This document shows positions 21,601 through 31,100 of a stretch of DNA of 64,000 bases, piece after piece. The stretch comes from Fulvia fulva (Eukaryota; Ascomycota; Dothideomycetes; Mycosphaerellales; Mycosphaerellaceae), in NCBI RefSeq assembly GCF_020509005.1, contig NC_063014.1, forward strand, positions 6,138,001-6,202,000. The letters run 5' to 3'. The number at the start of each line of letters is the position of its first letter. Position 1 is the first letter of the stretch. The position numbers were made by a program, and so were the translations under genes. The notes under the pieces were generated by a model. The model saw only the letters and a list, made by a program, of their open reading frames with translations. It was not told the origin of the DNA and made no database searches.

Positions 21601-22157
21601 TTGTGATTTCTATGCCGGGGGATGTGAAGACGGAGTGTAAAGTTGCGGTGAAAGAGTTTGCGAAGAAAGAATCGAAGCGCAAGAGGCCGGCACGTCTAAC
21701 ATTCTACGACGACAAAGGAGGTCAGCACGGATCCGGTATTGCGGCCAAAGCATTCGAATTCATTGATCTGCTCCTTCATCAAGCCCACGACCGGGTCGAG
21801 GCTTGCCATTGTCTGGAGGGATGTCTGGAGTGCTGCTGCTCAGAACGATGTAAGGAGGCGAATCAGGTCATGAGTAAGGCTGGGTGCGAGGTGATTCTGA
21901 AGAGTCTGCTGAACAAGGAGATTGATGTTGACAATCTGCCATGGGGACCCGAAGACGAAAGAGTGCCTGCTGGGATTGAGACTGTTATGCTGGCTGAAGA
22001 GATCAGGCCGCGAGCTGGGCGGCATGTTGAAGTTATTGAAGTGAAGAGGGAGGGTGGTGGGATAAGGAGGGTTGTGGTGGGGGAGGAGGGTGATGTTATT
22101 GAGGAGACGAATGATGATGAGGTGGTTGTTATTAAGGATGAGCCTGAGGATGAGTGA
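18648..22157 (+). CDS. HRQ1: ATP-dependent DNA helicase HRQ1 (RecQ4-like)
   Basis: A single exon of 1169 residues, close to the length of yeast Hrq1. The N-terminal 90 residues are basic and disordered (nuclear localisation-like KPKRKRQTP). The helicase core begins with a Q-motif-like SHQAEAINALQEGQNVIVST. Walker A TSTSSGKS is near residue 388 and the DELH box near 498, followed by SATVANPEEHM (motif III) and motifs IV-VI, including LGVDIGSLDCVISHGFP and QQSGRAGRRNKDS. A C-terminal domain has a Cys cluster (CHCLEGCLECCCSERC, near residue 1052) matching the DUF1998/MrfA zinc-binding unit. Family members unwind DNA 3'-5' and act in interstrand crosslink repair and telomere control. The tail is acidic. 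All motifs look intact. Confidence 0.9.
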   Translation: MVKLQAATDRPPEIVRKPKRKRQTPAPQTDDTNDESTTDNAVTTVPTKTHDGGKKPRRSKKNADAPTLERNNSSTVVESSIPWPAEFTQLAQVHRALNLVYTFCCTRKHFATTIENLRSTVEANLKRELKNEDVAKIKLLIPLAVDFLYVDQTLLEIQLMGEEDLRGKKAAGDMFMDSPAEVRNVKEGLGKEEHQDVLFFEFVDGELRRQVADPLTGEPINAYQKIRKEDLKMPVFSQKTLMKLIDKRNVKFTSAINGWLNECAEKSADPVQRLEEEHKQYIPQPPQSRQNTPPELSKSTLPASIPEERKHIPEIIEELKGLEWYTGQIVPDGHRVFDPQQPVYGELNFSLSQDLVDAMYNTKSITSLYSHQAEAINALQEGQNVIVSTSTSSGKSLIYQLPVLHTLETEPQIRAMYIFPTKALAQDQRRSLKAMLSYMPELSDVVCETFDGDTSFPDRNYIRDEARIIFTNPDMLHLTILPQEEAWRTFLKNLRYVVMDELHVYNGLFGAHVALIMRRLRRICAAVGNRNVKFISCSATVANPEEHMRTIFGIEDVKLIDFDGSPCGRKEFLCWNTPYKDPADPTSGRGDSFIETARLFCQLILRGVRVICFCRIRKFCEILTTAIKNELNALGRAEVMNRVMAYRGGYTPQDRRRIEKEMFEGKLVGIIGTSALELGVDIGSLDCVISHGFPYTIANLRQQSGRAGRRNKDSLSVLVGNSFPTDQYFMANPDEIFTRPNCELQVDLTNVLVLEGHIQCAAYEMPISADEDDKWFSKQLPEICSERLRKDDLGFYHPADRFLPYPSRTVAIRDTEDDHFAIVDMTNGRNVVLEELETSRAFFTIYEGGIHIHQGNKYLVKHVDTERMIAKVEFVKVDWITQQRDYTDIDPVETEAVRRIPDSMSRAFFGTIKIHQNVFGFFKLDKKNRILDAVQVDNPPIIIFSKGMWLDVPKQAVEILNSRRLNVAAGIHAAEHALLSLMPNFVISMPGDVKTECKVAVKEFAKKESKRKRPARLTFYDDKGGQHGSGIAAKAFEFIDLLLHQAHDRVEACHCLEGCLECCCSERCKEANQVMSKAGCEVILKSLLNKEIDVDNLPWGPEDERVPAGIETVMLAEEIRPRAGRHVEVIEVKREGGGIRRVVVGEEGDVIEETNDDEVVVIKDEPEDE

Positions 22158-22599
22158 TGGAAGATATGATGTGACAGTATCGCGAATGTACAAACAGAAG
22201 TGCATGATGAGGTTGACAACTCAGGTCTCAAAGGGCAGCCCCAGGTTGCATCAGGATGTGGATGCTCACTGGTCTGGCTGCCTGCAGCATCACACGTTCG
22301 ATGACTGCTGTGCCACTTCGTAAGTGTACAGCAGTTCCCGTGGTTCGGCTTCGCGCAAAACAATCCCTCATAGGCGCTAAGAGCCTTAGAGTTGCTGCTA
22401 ATGTATGCAGATCTATACGACGCCCACTCGAGAGAACTGCGCAGCAATGTGAGTCAGGAGAGTGGTGAGACTTGCCAGCCATATATACTAATACTGCAAA
22501 ACCCAGTTTCTTGGCTTGCACCTTCATCGCTATATAGCAATACTGCATATCTCAGGCTCCTGGCTTACGAATTCATCGCTGCAACTCTTGCTGACTACT
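22158..22599. other. Intergenic stretch
   Basis: About 440 bp between HRQ1 and the cullin-like gene. No feature is recognised beyond short overlapping ORFs. The plus-strand frame of the next gene is open back to 22516, but the extra residues look like leader. Confidence 0.5.
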
Positions 22600-23241
22600 A
22601 TGTCTACGTCTCAACTACAACTCCCAGACGCGCCCTCGCGCGAAGAGACAAAAGCAGATCCCCGGAAGACGCTCGACTGGATCTCAACTTGTTTGGCACA
22701 AATATATTCCGTCCCGACCCCAGCGACAGCGGACTCAAAAGCATCCTACTCAACTCTTTACACAACAGTATGGAACTACTGCACCACCACTCGAGACGAG
22801 CGCAGGAGCGGCGATGTCAGCGTCGTGAGTAGCAAGGACCTATATGCAAATCTGGAGCGAGCGATCCAAGCGTACTGCCAGGCAGCCCTTGAAGATGTCA
22901 TCACCAGGGACAAGGACAGTATCCTCGAAGCGTACACACAGCAGTGGGCAATTTTCACGCGTTTGAGAAGCCAAGTGTCGCATTTGCTCCGTCCGTTGGA
23001 GGATCGCTGGATCGAACGAGAGAGAGTGGATGGGCGAGGAGACGTCTTGGGGATTTCGGAGCTTCATACGGAGCTGTGGAGGAGGGAAGTGTTCAAGGCG
23101 TCTACGGAGGCTGTTATTTCGGATGCTCTGGTGGTAATGGAGCGGGAAGATGAGGGGAGTGAGGTTTTGAGAGAGACGTTGGCTGAATCGAGGAGTGTTG
23201 GTTTGGTGATGTCTGGTGGCAGGTTGGTGGGCTTGAGTTGA
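22600..23241 (+). CDS. Stand-alone cullin N-terminal (CUL1-like) protein
   Basis: 213 residues from ATG 22600 (MSTSQLQLPDAPSREE). The pattern follows the first cullin repeats closely. W-x2-L...QIY is followed by SYSTLYTTVWNYCTTTRDER, matching CUL1's 'Y..LYT.VYNYCT'. LYANLERAIQAYC comes next, then SILEAYTQQWAIFTRLRSQV and LEDRWIERERVDGRGDVLGI, matching CUL1's 'LNRHWVRRECDEG'. A further helix has ELHTELWRREVF. In full-length cullins (about 750 residues) this part binds the Skp1-F-box adaptor, while the missing C-terminal half binds the RING protein Rbx1. Here the frame ends cleanly after LVMSGGRLVGLS, and no further cullin sequence is seen downstream. It could be a truncated pseudogene or a working decoy. 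No intron is evident. Confidence 0.7.
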   Translation: MSTSQLQLPDAPSREETKADPRKTLDWISTCLAQIYSVPTPATADSKASYSTLYTTVWNYCTTTRDERRSGDVSVVSSKDLYANLERAIQAYCQAALEDVITRDKDSILEAYTQQWAIFTRLRSQVSHLLRPLEDRWIERERVDGRGDVLGISELHTELWRREVFKASTEAVISDALVVMEREDEGSEVLRETLAESRSVGLVMSGGRLVGLS

Positions 23242-24393
23242 GGAGGATTGGCGGGACGGGAATAGAGCGGGTAAAGAGGCGGGCTCTTGTCTATGTCTGG
23301 GGTTGGTAGATAGTTCACCATGCCTGCCGTAGCGCAATGCTGCCTTTGAAAGAGTCAACGACGATGATGATCCCGGAGGTAATTTGCTGCCTAATATGTT
23401 GCCACAGCCGTGCGTGTCAAAGGGCATATCTGGGTGAGATACATTGCAAAAAGTAGAACAACCGATCGAACACTTTCTGAGCACAAGGACTCTCGTTACC
23501 TTGTGCTCTTGAGCCAATGCACCCGAGCACTGAGCCCTGGTGAGTGCCAAAAGAATCGAGAGCTTGTGAACGCCAAGAAGTCAGGACTCATCTCTTGCCG
23601 GTGGAGCTTCGCATCCACCTCATCGAGCGAGATAGAGGAGCTCTTACGGGAATTAATATGAGAAGATGCTCTTCAACATTTTCGAGCTGTATGACCGCGG
23701 AAGTTCTACTCGCCAAAGGCAAGAGGATGTCAGATTTCTGAGTTGGGTGCGGAGAGAGGGGGGATCTAAAGCTTCCAAGCCGGTCACAGCATCTGGAAGA
23801 GTTCGTTTATCTCAGTCAGGATATTAGACGCTGCAGTCACAAGACCGGCGCCACTCAGCTGCGGCTCCTTTCGTGGATCTTGACTGCTTCATCTTCAAGA
23901 TTGTACCGATGAGGGTGTACACGGTGGGTGTGTGAAGAGGTGTGTGGAGTATATAGAGAGAAAGAGGAGGAGATGAAAGCCCGCGGCGCTGGAAGTGGAG
24001 GTCACGAGGGACGGCGAGGTTGAGAGGGGGTTGATGGTGAGGTTGGTGAGGTTGGTGAAATTGGTGGAGTGGATGCAGCATGTTGGGGAGTAGAGGGCGA
24101 GGGCTGAGAGGGGCCGGGGCTTTAAAAGAAATTACCGTTTGCTGTAAGTGAAGTTATGTCGACGCTACGTAGTGCTGGCACAATACTAGCGTATCATTCC
24201 CGAGGAGAGTATGAAGGATCTAAGTCAAGGAGTGTCGCCACGACACCTGTTAGAGTGACTTGTTGTGGCGGTTCGCTCCAAGGTTTGTATCTTCCGCCAC
24301 TCCAGGGACCCTCAAGTCATCTTGTCTGTTCAATGTCCCGCATCGGCAGCAACTGAGTCATTTTGGTGTCTGCCCCTGTACGCGAGTCGACCC
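23242..24393. other. 1.15-kb stretch without a confident gene
   Basis: A plus-strand piece near 23,590-23,660 reads HLLPVELRIHLIERDRGAL, which resembles the start of an F-box/2EXR domain but cannot be extended. A small purine-rich repeat (GAGGTTGGT, several copies) lies at 24,020-24,065. Otherwise nothing is seen. Confidence 0.4.
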
Positions 24394-25224
24394 CTAGACA
24401 TCGGGGTCGTCAACTGCCTCCGTCACCGCATATTGGAACCAACCACGGCCTGTGTGTGGATCGCCGCAGTGCGGACACTCGCAACGGGCCGTGTCTCGTG
24501 CTATGTATTCTCTGAAGAAGTTCATGCACTCCGGACATTTCCACAGAGGCTGCTTGGCTTCTACCAAAAGCTCCTTGGAAAACGCCACCTGTTTCTGCAG
24601 GACCTCCACTGCGAATTTTGGACATTGAGCCATGATCTCAATGAGAGCTTTCTCGATCTCGCTAGTACCTCCGAGTAGGCCTTGAGTGACGATGTGCCGG
24701 ACAATGGTCTTGCGAATGGCCTTGGTGGCTAGCTCCGCCTCGTAGGCCATGATGATGATGTTGGCGAGATCCTCGTCAAAGATTTTCTGGAACAGGGCGC
24801 GGCGAAGCTTGTCATTCGAAAGCTCTTGGAGACCGACTATATCGTACTTGTCTGCCAGTAAGGCGATGCTGCCGTGGAAGGTTGGCGGGACTATCGGGGG
24901 ATCTTGTCGCGGGCCATTGTACGAGAAAGTGTACATGTACTGGATCAGCGCCTCGACATGGTCAAGTTCGTGTGCGGATAGATCGTGAGTCTTCTCAGAT
25001 GCTTCCTGTCATGAGGTTAGCCCTGTGTCTGGTGGGCTTCATGTCATGACTTGCTTGAACTCGCCATTGCAAGCCCTACCGAGCACTGATGAGTGTAGCG
25101 ACAGCACCACTCGGTGGACCGGCCACTTCTTTCCCTGGCAAGTGATGGTGAAGTCTGACAGAGTGACGCTCTCTGCGATCTTGGCGAGGCCGTCGCAGAA
25201 AGCCATCTTCTGATTGTAAGCCAT
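24394..25224 (-). CDS. BTB/POZ protein with C-terminal zinc ribbon (2 exons)
   Basis: Exon 1 is 25224-25051 and exon 2 is 25005-24394, 261 residues. The 45-nt intron has a weak donor (GTCATG) but a good CTAAC branch point and ACAG acceptor; this is the only junction that keeps the BTB fold in frame. A GC donor 4 bases earlier would shift the frame. The BTB domain (about 10-120) reads SDFTITCQGKKWPVHRVVLS, LHSSVLGRACNGEFK, then HVEALIQYMYTFSY and ADKYDIVGLQEL, the standard order. The C-terminus has WKCPECMNFFREYI and CECPHCGDPH, four CxxC-type ligands forming a probable zinc ribbon. BTB proteins commonly act as CUL3 adaptors or transcription cofactors; which applies here is unknown. Confidence 0.75.
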
Positions 25225-25985
25225 GATCAACTCTTTGAGGTGGTGCTTGTTGATGGTTCGGAGGCGTTCCTGCAGAGCTTGAAGAAGTTGCACGTAGGTG
25301 AGAAGGTTGTGCTTGAAAACGAAAGGCAAGTGATGTGCACCAGGCGTCAGGGTCTCGTGCTAAGTAAAGCACAAATGGTGAATGTGAGTGTGACGCGTGC
25401 ATGTGAAACTCGGCTTTACCAAGCGATGGACTGTGCTGCCGTCCTAGAGCACATGTCAGCAGCCGTCCTAGAGCACATGTCGGCAGCCGTCTGGAGTCCT
25501 CACTCGCGACAACCTCGAGACGGGAAAGAACCTGGCTTCGGACAACGGGTCTCTTGGGTATGCATTAGTTCGTCACACCGTTCTCGGGTGGTAAGAAGAT
25601 GAGGAAGCGGTTTGGATTATCGGCCATGGAACGCATTTCCCCAGTAGCGACAGCGGCGGGTTGTGGCCGGAATGTCGTCCCGACCAAGACAGCAGTTCAA
25701 TGCTGTCGAGCTGGCTATCACATCTTGCGATTGTAGATGATGCATGTCAATTCCTTGTTGATGTTGGCTTGAAGTCGTTGCTTGCATGTGATCTTAGTGC
25801 GCCATCAAGGTTGCATCAAATATTGACTAAGCATTTCAATGGACCCTGATTTGTCGCGTCACCCAGAAAGTGGACTGCTGGCAACAAGCAAGGCAACACC
25901 ATACCACCACCTCCCCTTCGCGACATCAACCTTTTGACGACATATAGCGACCACACCATAGTCAGCTCCGACCCGCGATCGCATC
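25225..25985. other. Intergenic stretch between BTB and YIP4 genes
   Basis: About 760 bp between divergent genes. It contains one perfect-but-one tandem duplication (listed separately) and no convincing ORF. Confidence 0.5.
25438..25485. repeat. Two-copy tandem repeat, 24-bp unit
   Basis: Units 25438-25461 and 25462-25485 differ at one base (GTCAGCA versus GTCGGCA). They lie in noncoding DNA between two divergent genes. The size suggests a recent slippage event or a duplicated binding site. Confidence 0.8.
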
Positions 25986-27068
25986 ATGGCCGCAATGCTC
26001 CCCGCCGGTGGCAGCGGACGCGACGGAAACCACCCCTACAGCTACGACGAGCCCATTGAAGACGACCTGATAGATCCAGATGATGGTAATACCAAACCAT
26101 CACACACTAACCCTCATACACCTAACAATGTCACCTAGCCACCCTCGACGACCTCGAAGACCCCGCCTCCACCCACGACCGCGCACCCCTCACCGGCAAC
26201 ATCTCCAACCAACAAGCCAACCAAAACCACCGCGCCGCAAACAACGCGACGGGATACCTCAACAACTCAATCCCCGGTGAGGATCGGCGAGCGCCAATCG
26301 ACACGATTGATGAGTCGGTATGGGATACATTGAGACGAGACTTGCTAGCGGTATGGGAGAAGATGCGACAAGTGCTGTGGCCGAAGTATCTCCTCGGCGG
26401 GATGATGGCGCGAGGAGGTGGAATGGGAGGCGAGGGTGAGAATACTGGAGGTGCGGAGGGTGTGATGGGGTATGTGAGGGGGATTGTGGGCAGGTGGCCT
26501 GATGCGGATCAGTTGTTGGAGGGAGGGATGAGTGATGGGCTGAGGGATTGGGATCTTTGGTATGATACGAAGGAGATGATGTGGTTGAGGGAGGTGCTGA
26601 CACTTCTTACAGGGGACCGTTACTCTTCTGCTTACTGCTCTCCTTCCTGCTGAGCTTGAACGCCCGAGACGATCAACGCTCGCTGGTCTTCAGCGGTGTC
26701 TTCGCGACTGTATGGATTGGCGAGGCGGTCGTGACGCTGCAGATCAAGCTGTTGGGTGGTAATATGTACGTCAACCACCATCCGAGAAGTTCTGACTCGC
26801 GCTAACATGATTTAATAGCTCCTTCTTCCAGTCCGTCTGCATCATCGGCTACACACTCTTCCCAATGGTCATCGCAGCACTTCTGAGCGCACTACGAGTA
26901 CCTACAATCGTGCGGATACCAGTCTACAGCGTGCTTGGACTCTGGTCGTTGGCGGCGGGAATCAGCATTCTTGGAGGGAGCGGGGTGGTGAAGAACAGGG
27001 TGTCGTTGGCTGTTTATCCGCTGTTCGTGTTCTACATTGGACTGGACTGCTTATGCTTCATTTCGTAG
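25986..27068 (+). CDS. YIP4: Yip1-domain Golgi membrane protein, YIP4/YIPF6 homologue (4 exons)
   Basis: Exons 25986-26085, 26139-26559, 26613-26765 and 26819-27068 give 307 residues. Introns of 53, 53 and 53 nt all have good sites (GTAATA, GTATGA, GTACGT donors) and keep the frame. The soluble N-terminal half is acidic, then Gln/Asn-rich, and carries DTIDESVWDTLRRDLLAVWE, the conserved YIPF6 pre-domain motif. The membrane half begins at RDWDLWGPLLFCLLLSFLL and continues through KLLGGNISFFQSVCIIGYTL to LAVYPLFVFYIGLDCLC, matching YIPF6 almost motif by motif, with five hydrophobic segments. The family acts in ER-Golgi vesicle traffic by binding Rab GTPases and other Yip proteins. The Gly-rich insert (about 145-165) is a local oddity. 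Confidence 0.88.
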
Positions 27069-28185
27069 AGTCACAGCAATCTGATGCGAACTGAGCACCA
27101 TCAAGCACACACGACTCTCGCCGATCCAACTTCTCTGATACTCAGTCTTCTTCCTCGTCGCCTGCGCAGGCTTCTTGTCCCCTTTTTGCCATGAGACATG
27201 GTGCTCTGACAGAACTTCCCCTCCACTTCCAGTCGAACGTCCCCCCGGGGGCAATGTTTATTCGCGAGTGACTGTCACGCACTCTCAGGCCAATCCCTCA
27301 GACCCCCCACTCCTCCCACCTCCCACACTCAAGCATCAAGCATCACAATCCCAATCCCCACACCCTCGACACTAAGATCCCACTCACAATCAGCCTCAGC
27401 TTCAACCTCCCCTCCTCTCCAACAGTAATCCAGGATATTCCAGGACCTTTAAACTCACACAAAAAATCCCACACACACCCCAGATTCGTCATAGTCCCCC
27501 TCCAATAATCCATGACAAGCTCCCAGCAGACAATTCGTCCACGCATTTACTAGGATCTGGGGATGAAGCTGCAGAGGTGGAGGGAGGAGGGTGATGAGGA
27601 GGCAGAGGAGAGGTCTCATGGTCGTAGTCCATGGCTCGCGGCTCGCGGCTCGTGGCTCTTTGTGGCGGATGTGGTGGGGTGGTGGGGTGGGGGGGGGCCG
27701 GTTGTGTATTGAGGCGAAATAGGGAGATGGGGTAGGACCGGGTGTGGAGGTGTTATAGGGTATGGCGACGCCGATCGGATGGATTGAGGCATTGCATTGC
27801 ACTGCATCGCTGGCCCACGGCACTCGTACACGTATCCTCTGGCCTTGTGCGGGTTTGGTTTGAGACGAGTGGCGCCATTTGGTAGAACTAGTTCTGCATC
27901 TATCATGGCCGAAGGTCTTCGCGCACGCCAGATTGTCGGGGGTAAGGGATATACATTTGAAGCGAGCCTTGATGGATACTGGAGAATGTAGAGAGGAAAC
28001 CCATCTCGTCTTCATTGCACCATATACTCTTCATCTTCATCTTCGTCTTCATCTAGATCCATGTCATCTAGATCCATAAAACAGATCAGAGTGGCGTCAG
28101 TATAGCATTATGCACCCACATCCCTCATAACCCCTTAAAAATGCTCTCCGAGAACTCCTTAAAATGCATCTCACTTTCGTTCCAC
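27069..28185. other. 1.1-kb intergenic stretch
   Basis: Rich in C and A on the plus strand (27,290-27,480) and in G runs near 27,690. ORFs on both strands overlap, show proline/histidine low-complexity translation, and are probably chance. It lies between the 3' ends of two converging genes. Confidence 0.5.
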
Positions 28186-31100
28186 TCACCACCACCTCCC
28201 CTTCCTCCCCTCCAGAATCTCCTCCCACCGCTCCCTCTCCCTCCTCTCCTTCCTCTCAGCAGCAGCTCCAAGCCCATACGCGACGCAGCTAGCGCCGAGG
28301 CCGACACCGAGTGCCCACCTCATTCTACTCCTGTAGGACTTCCACTTCTTCTTGTACTCCTTGACCTGCTCTGTACTGGGTTCGTGATGATGACGCCTCC
28401 TCTCTTTCCTCGAAAGGCGGGAACCAGAGAAGACTCGCTCTTCGCGCTTGATGCGAGGGTTATAAGAGTGCTTTTGATCGTAATCTTTGAGAGAGTCGGT
28501 GAGGTTATCGGCGGAGGTGGTGTTGTCCCATCTATCGCCGACGAAGCCGGTGGGGGAAGCGAAGGAGCCGGTTTCGGGTTCGATTGTGCGGGTCATGCCG
28601 TCGACTGGGTTGATGGTTGTGTTGGGAGTCTTGGTTGTTGACGTCTCTTCCGTGGCTGGCTTGACGAGACCGTGGTCGACGAGGGATAGTGCGGGCGGGG
28701 AGTTCTTCACTTTTTTGAAGACGAGAAGGTCCTTCGTGCCGTGGATGACTTGGTAGCCTTCACGTTGGAGCTCTGAGAAATGAGGCACGAATCGCGCTGG
28801 CTGGTACAGTTGAGATAGTGCTTCGGGGATGGAGATTGGATGCTCGTTGCCTGTGAAGTTGGAGGATGTGGTTGCGGTCGAGAACATGTCGTTTCCAGAG
28901 TCGTATGCAAGAACTTTGTATACGGGTGGCTCCTCCCAGGTGATGCCGAAGGTGTTCAGCTCTTCTTTCGAGCTTGCAGTTTCTTGCTTACTGCGGGCGA
29001 TTATTTCGGTCGGGATGAGACGAGGTGCAGTATCATCAACGATGCGAGCACTTTGGGAGTCCAGGTCATGACCAAGCTTGTTGGCGATCGAGTGTCTCAT
29101 CTTGCCAGAGGACTCTGCTGCAATGAGAGCTTGCGCTTCGTGCGCCGCTTTCTCTTGTGCCGCGATTTCAGCTTCGAGGTTGTCCTTACGGTAGCCATAT
29201 CTTTGCTCGTATTCATAGTCTGCCAGTGCCTTACCAAGATCAACGTCAGATTCGACCTCAACGACCTGCTGTGCTTGCTTCGTGGTTCGTGACGCTGGCT
29301 GACCGATCGGCTGGCCATGGTTGACATCGATCGTACCGTACTTGCTCTCGTAGGGTTTCTTGACTTCGCGGACAAGCTCTTGATTTTCCTGCTTCTGAGC
29401 CGCCTTCTCTGCCTCATGACCAGTAGACTTCGTGGCTGTGTTGTGCTGTGGCTGCTTGTACCACTTGGCATTGTTCGCGTATTTGGCCACATTCGCACTG
29501 AAGTCACCCTCAGCCTGTGTGGCTTCGACGGATCGTGCAGCAGCAGCAGCAGCAGGCCTCCACGCTTCCTCAGGCTCCTTCTCCAACTCACGTATCCGCT
29601 CGACATACTTATCGCCTTGAGCACTACTTTGTTTGAACATCCTGTCAAGTTCCTCTCGGAAAGACTTGACTTTGCCCACATATCGTTGCTTCTCAACCTC
29701 CAGCGTGTCTGTTCGATGGTTGAGAGCTTTCTCGAGCTCGGCTTCCAGGTATCTGATTCGCTCAACATGCTTCTCCGAAGCAATAGTGCTCTGCTTGAAC
29801 GCCACATCCAGCTCGGATCGCAGGTCTCGGGTCTTCCCCTGATAGCGTTCGCGCTCAGTCTGGAACTTTTCGACCTTGGAAGTCTCTCCGGCTGCTTTCT
29901 GAGCCCTCTCAAGGTCCTGCTCGAGGCTTCGAATTCGTTCGGTATGCATATCTCCTTGCACGCTGCTCTGCTTGTAGGCTGTGTCAAGCTCTTGACGCAG
30001 CGAGCGGATCTTGTGTGCATATCGATTCTCGTGAGCTTGCACGAGGAACTTTTGCTCTTTGACTTCAGACTCGAGCATAGCATTGGCCTTCTCAAGCGTG
30101 GCATTCTTGCTGGCGTCTCGTGTCTCGATGGCAGCCTTCTTTTCAGCTTGCTCTGCTTCCCATGCAGCTCGCTTCGCGTTCATGATGTCAGTCCAGCGTG
30201 CTCCAGTTTTCTTGGCTTCGATTGCATCCTCGACAGCTGACTTGGCGGCGTTCTTTGCATTAATATCTGCTGCGAGATCGATTTCTGGAAGACTGGTTCC
30301 GCGTGTACGCTGAACACGGTTTGCTTGGAGCAGATCAGCCTGCTTCTCCCAGTCCCTCGGCACATTAGTAGTCTTGTAGTTAATGGGTTCTCCAGTCGAC
30401 TCATGCGCTGCGGAATCATCCAGCTCGTCGGCAAGACTGAGTTCCTTTGATTGCATGCGCTCTAAAGAAGGCTGCAGTGACTGCTGCAGAGCCGAACTTT
30501 TCTGCGGAGGCGACGTCGAAGTGAGATTTTGCTTCTGTGACAAGGCAGTCTCGAGACCAGTGCTCTTGTTCGCCTTGTCAAAGACGAAAGCACCCGTGGG
30601 CTCTCCAGTTGCAAGTTTGGCTTCCGTAGCGTCAAGGTTCCTCAGCTGCTTGCTGACCTCGACCGACTTTTGCTCAATCTTAGCCAATTCCTTCTTCTGC
30701 TTCTCGATATGATACAGACCACCTTCATGCTTCAGCAGCGCCTCTTTCTTGTCATGTAGACCGTCGAGCTCTTTCTCAAGCATGATGCGCGTCTCCGCTT
30801 GGTCCCACGGACTGCGCTTGATGTCAAGCTTTCCATGTCGATAGGCGCGATCGTGTTGCCGCTGTTCGGTAATTGTGTCCCGCTTGGCCTTTCCTACAGA
30901 TGCGCGTACTTCAGCCGCAGTTAGTGAATTGAGCTCGTTCTTTGGCACCATGGCAACAGATGATGACTTCTTCGTCTTCGGCACGACGGATGTGTTGATG
31001 AGCGATGGGAAGTAGACCGATGTCTTATGAGCAGGAGGTGGCGTAGTTTGTGTGGGCACAGGTATTGCCGTTCGTGCTTCCTTTGACGTATTCGAAGGAA

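Noticed and set aside
23544..23741. F-box/2EXR-like fragment (LLPVELRIHLIERDRG)
   Set aside because: Only one short motif matches and it cannot be extended on either side; chance resemblance is likely.
27455..28015. 186-codon minus-strand ORF
   Set aside because: Its translation is Pro/His/Thr low complexity from C-rich DNA, with no start context, domain or splice pattern.
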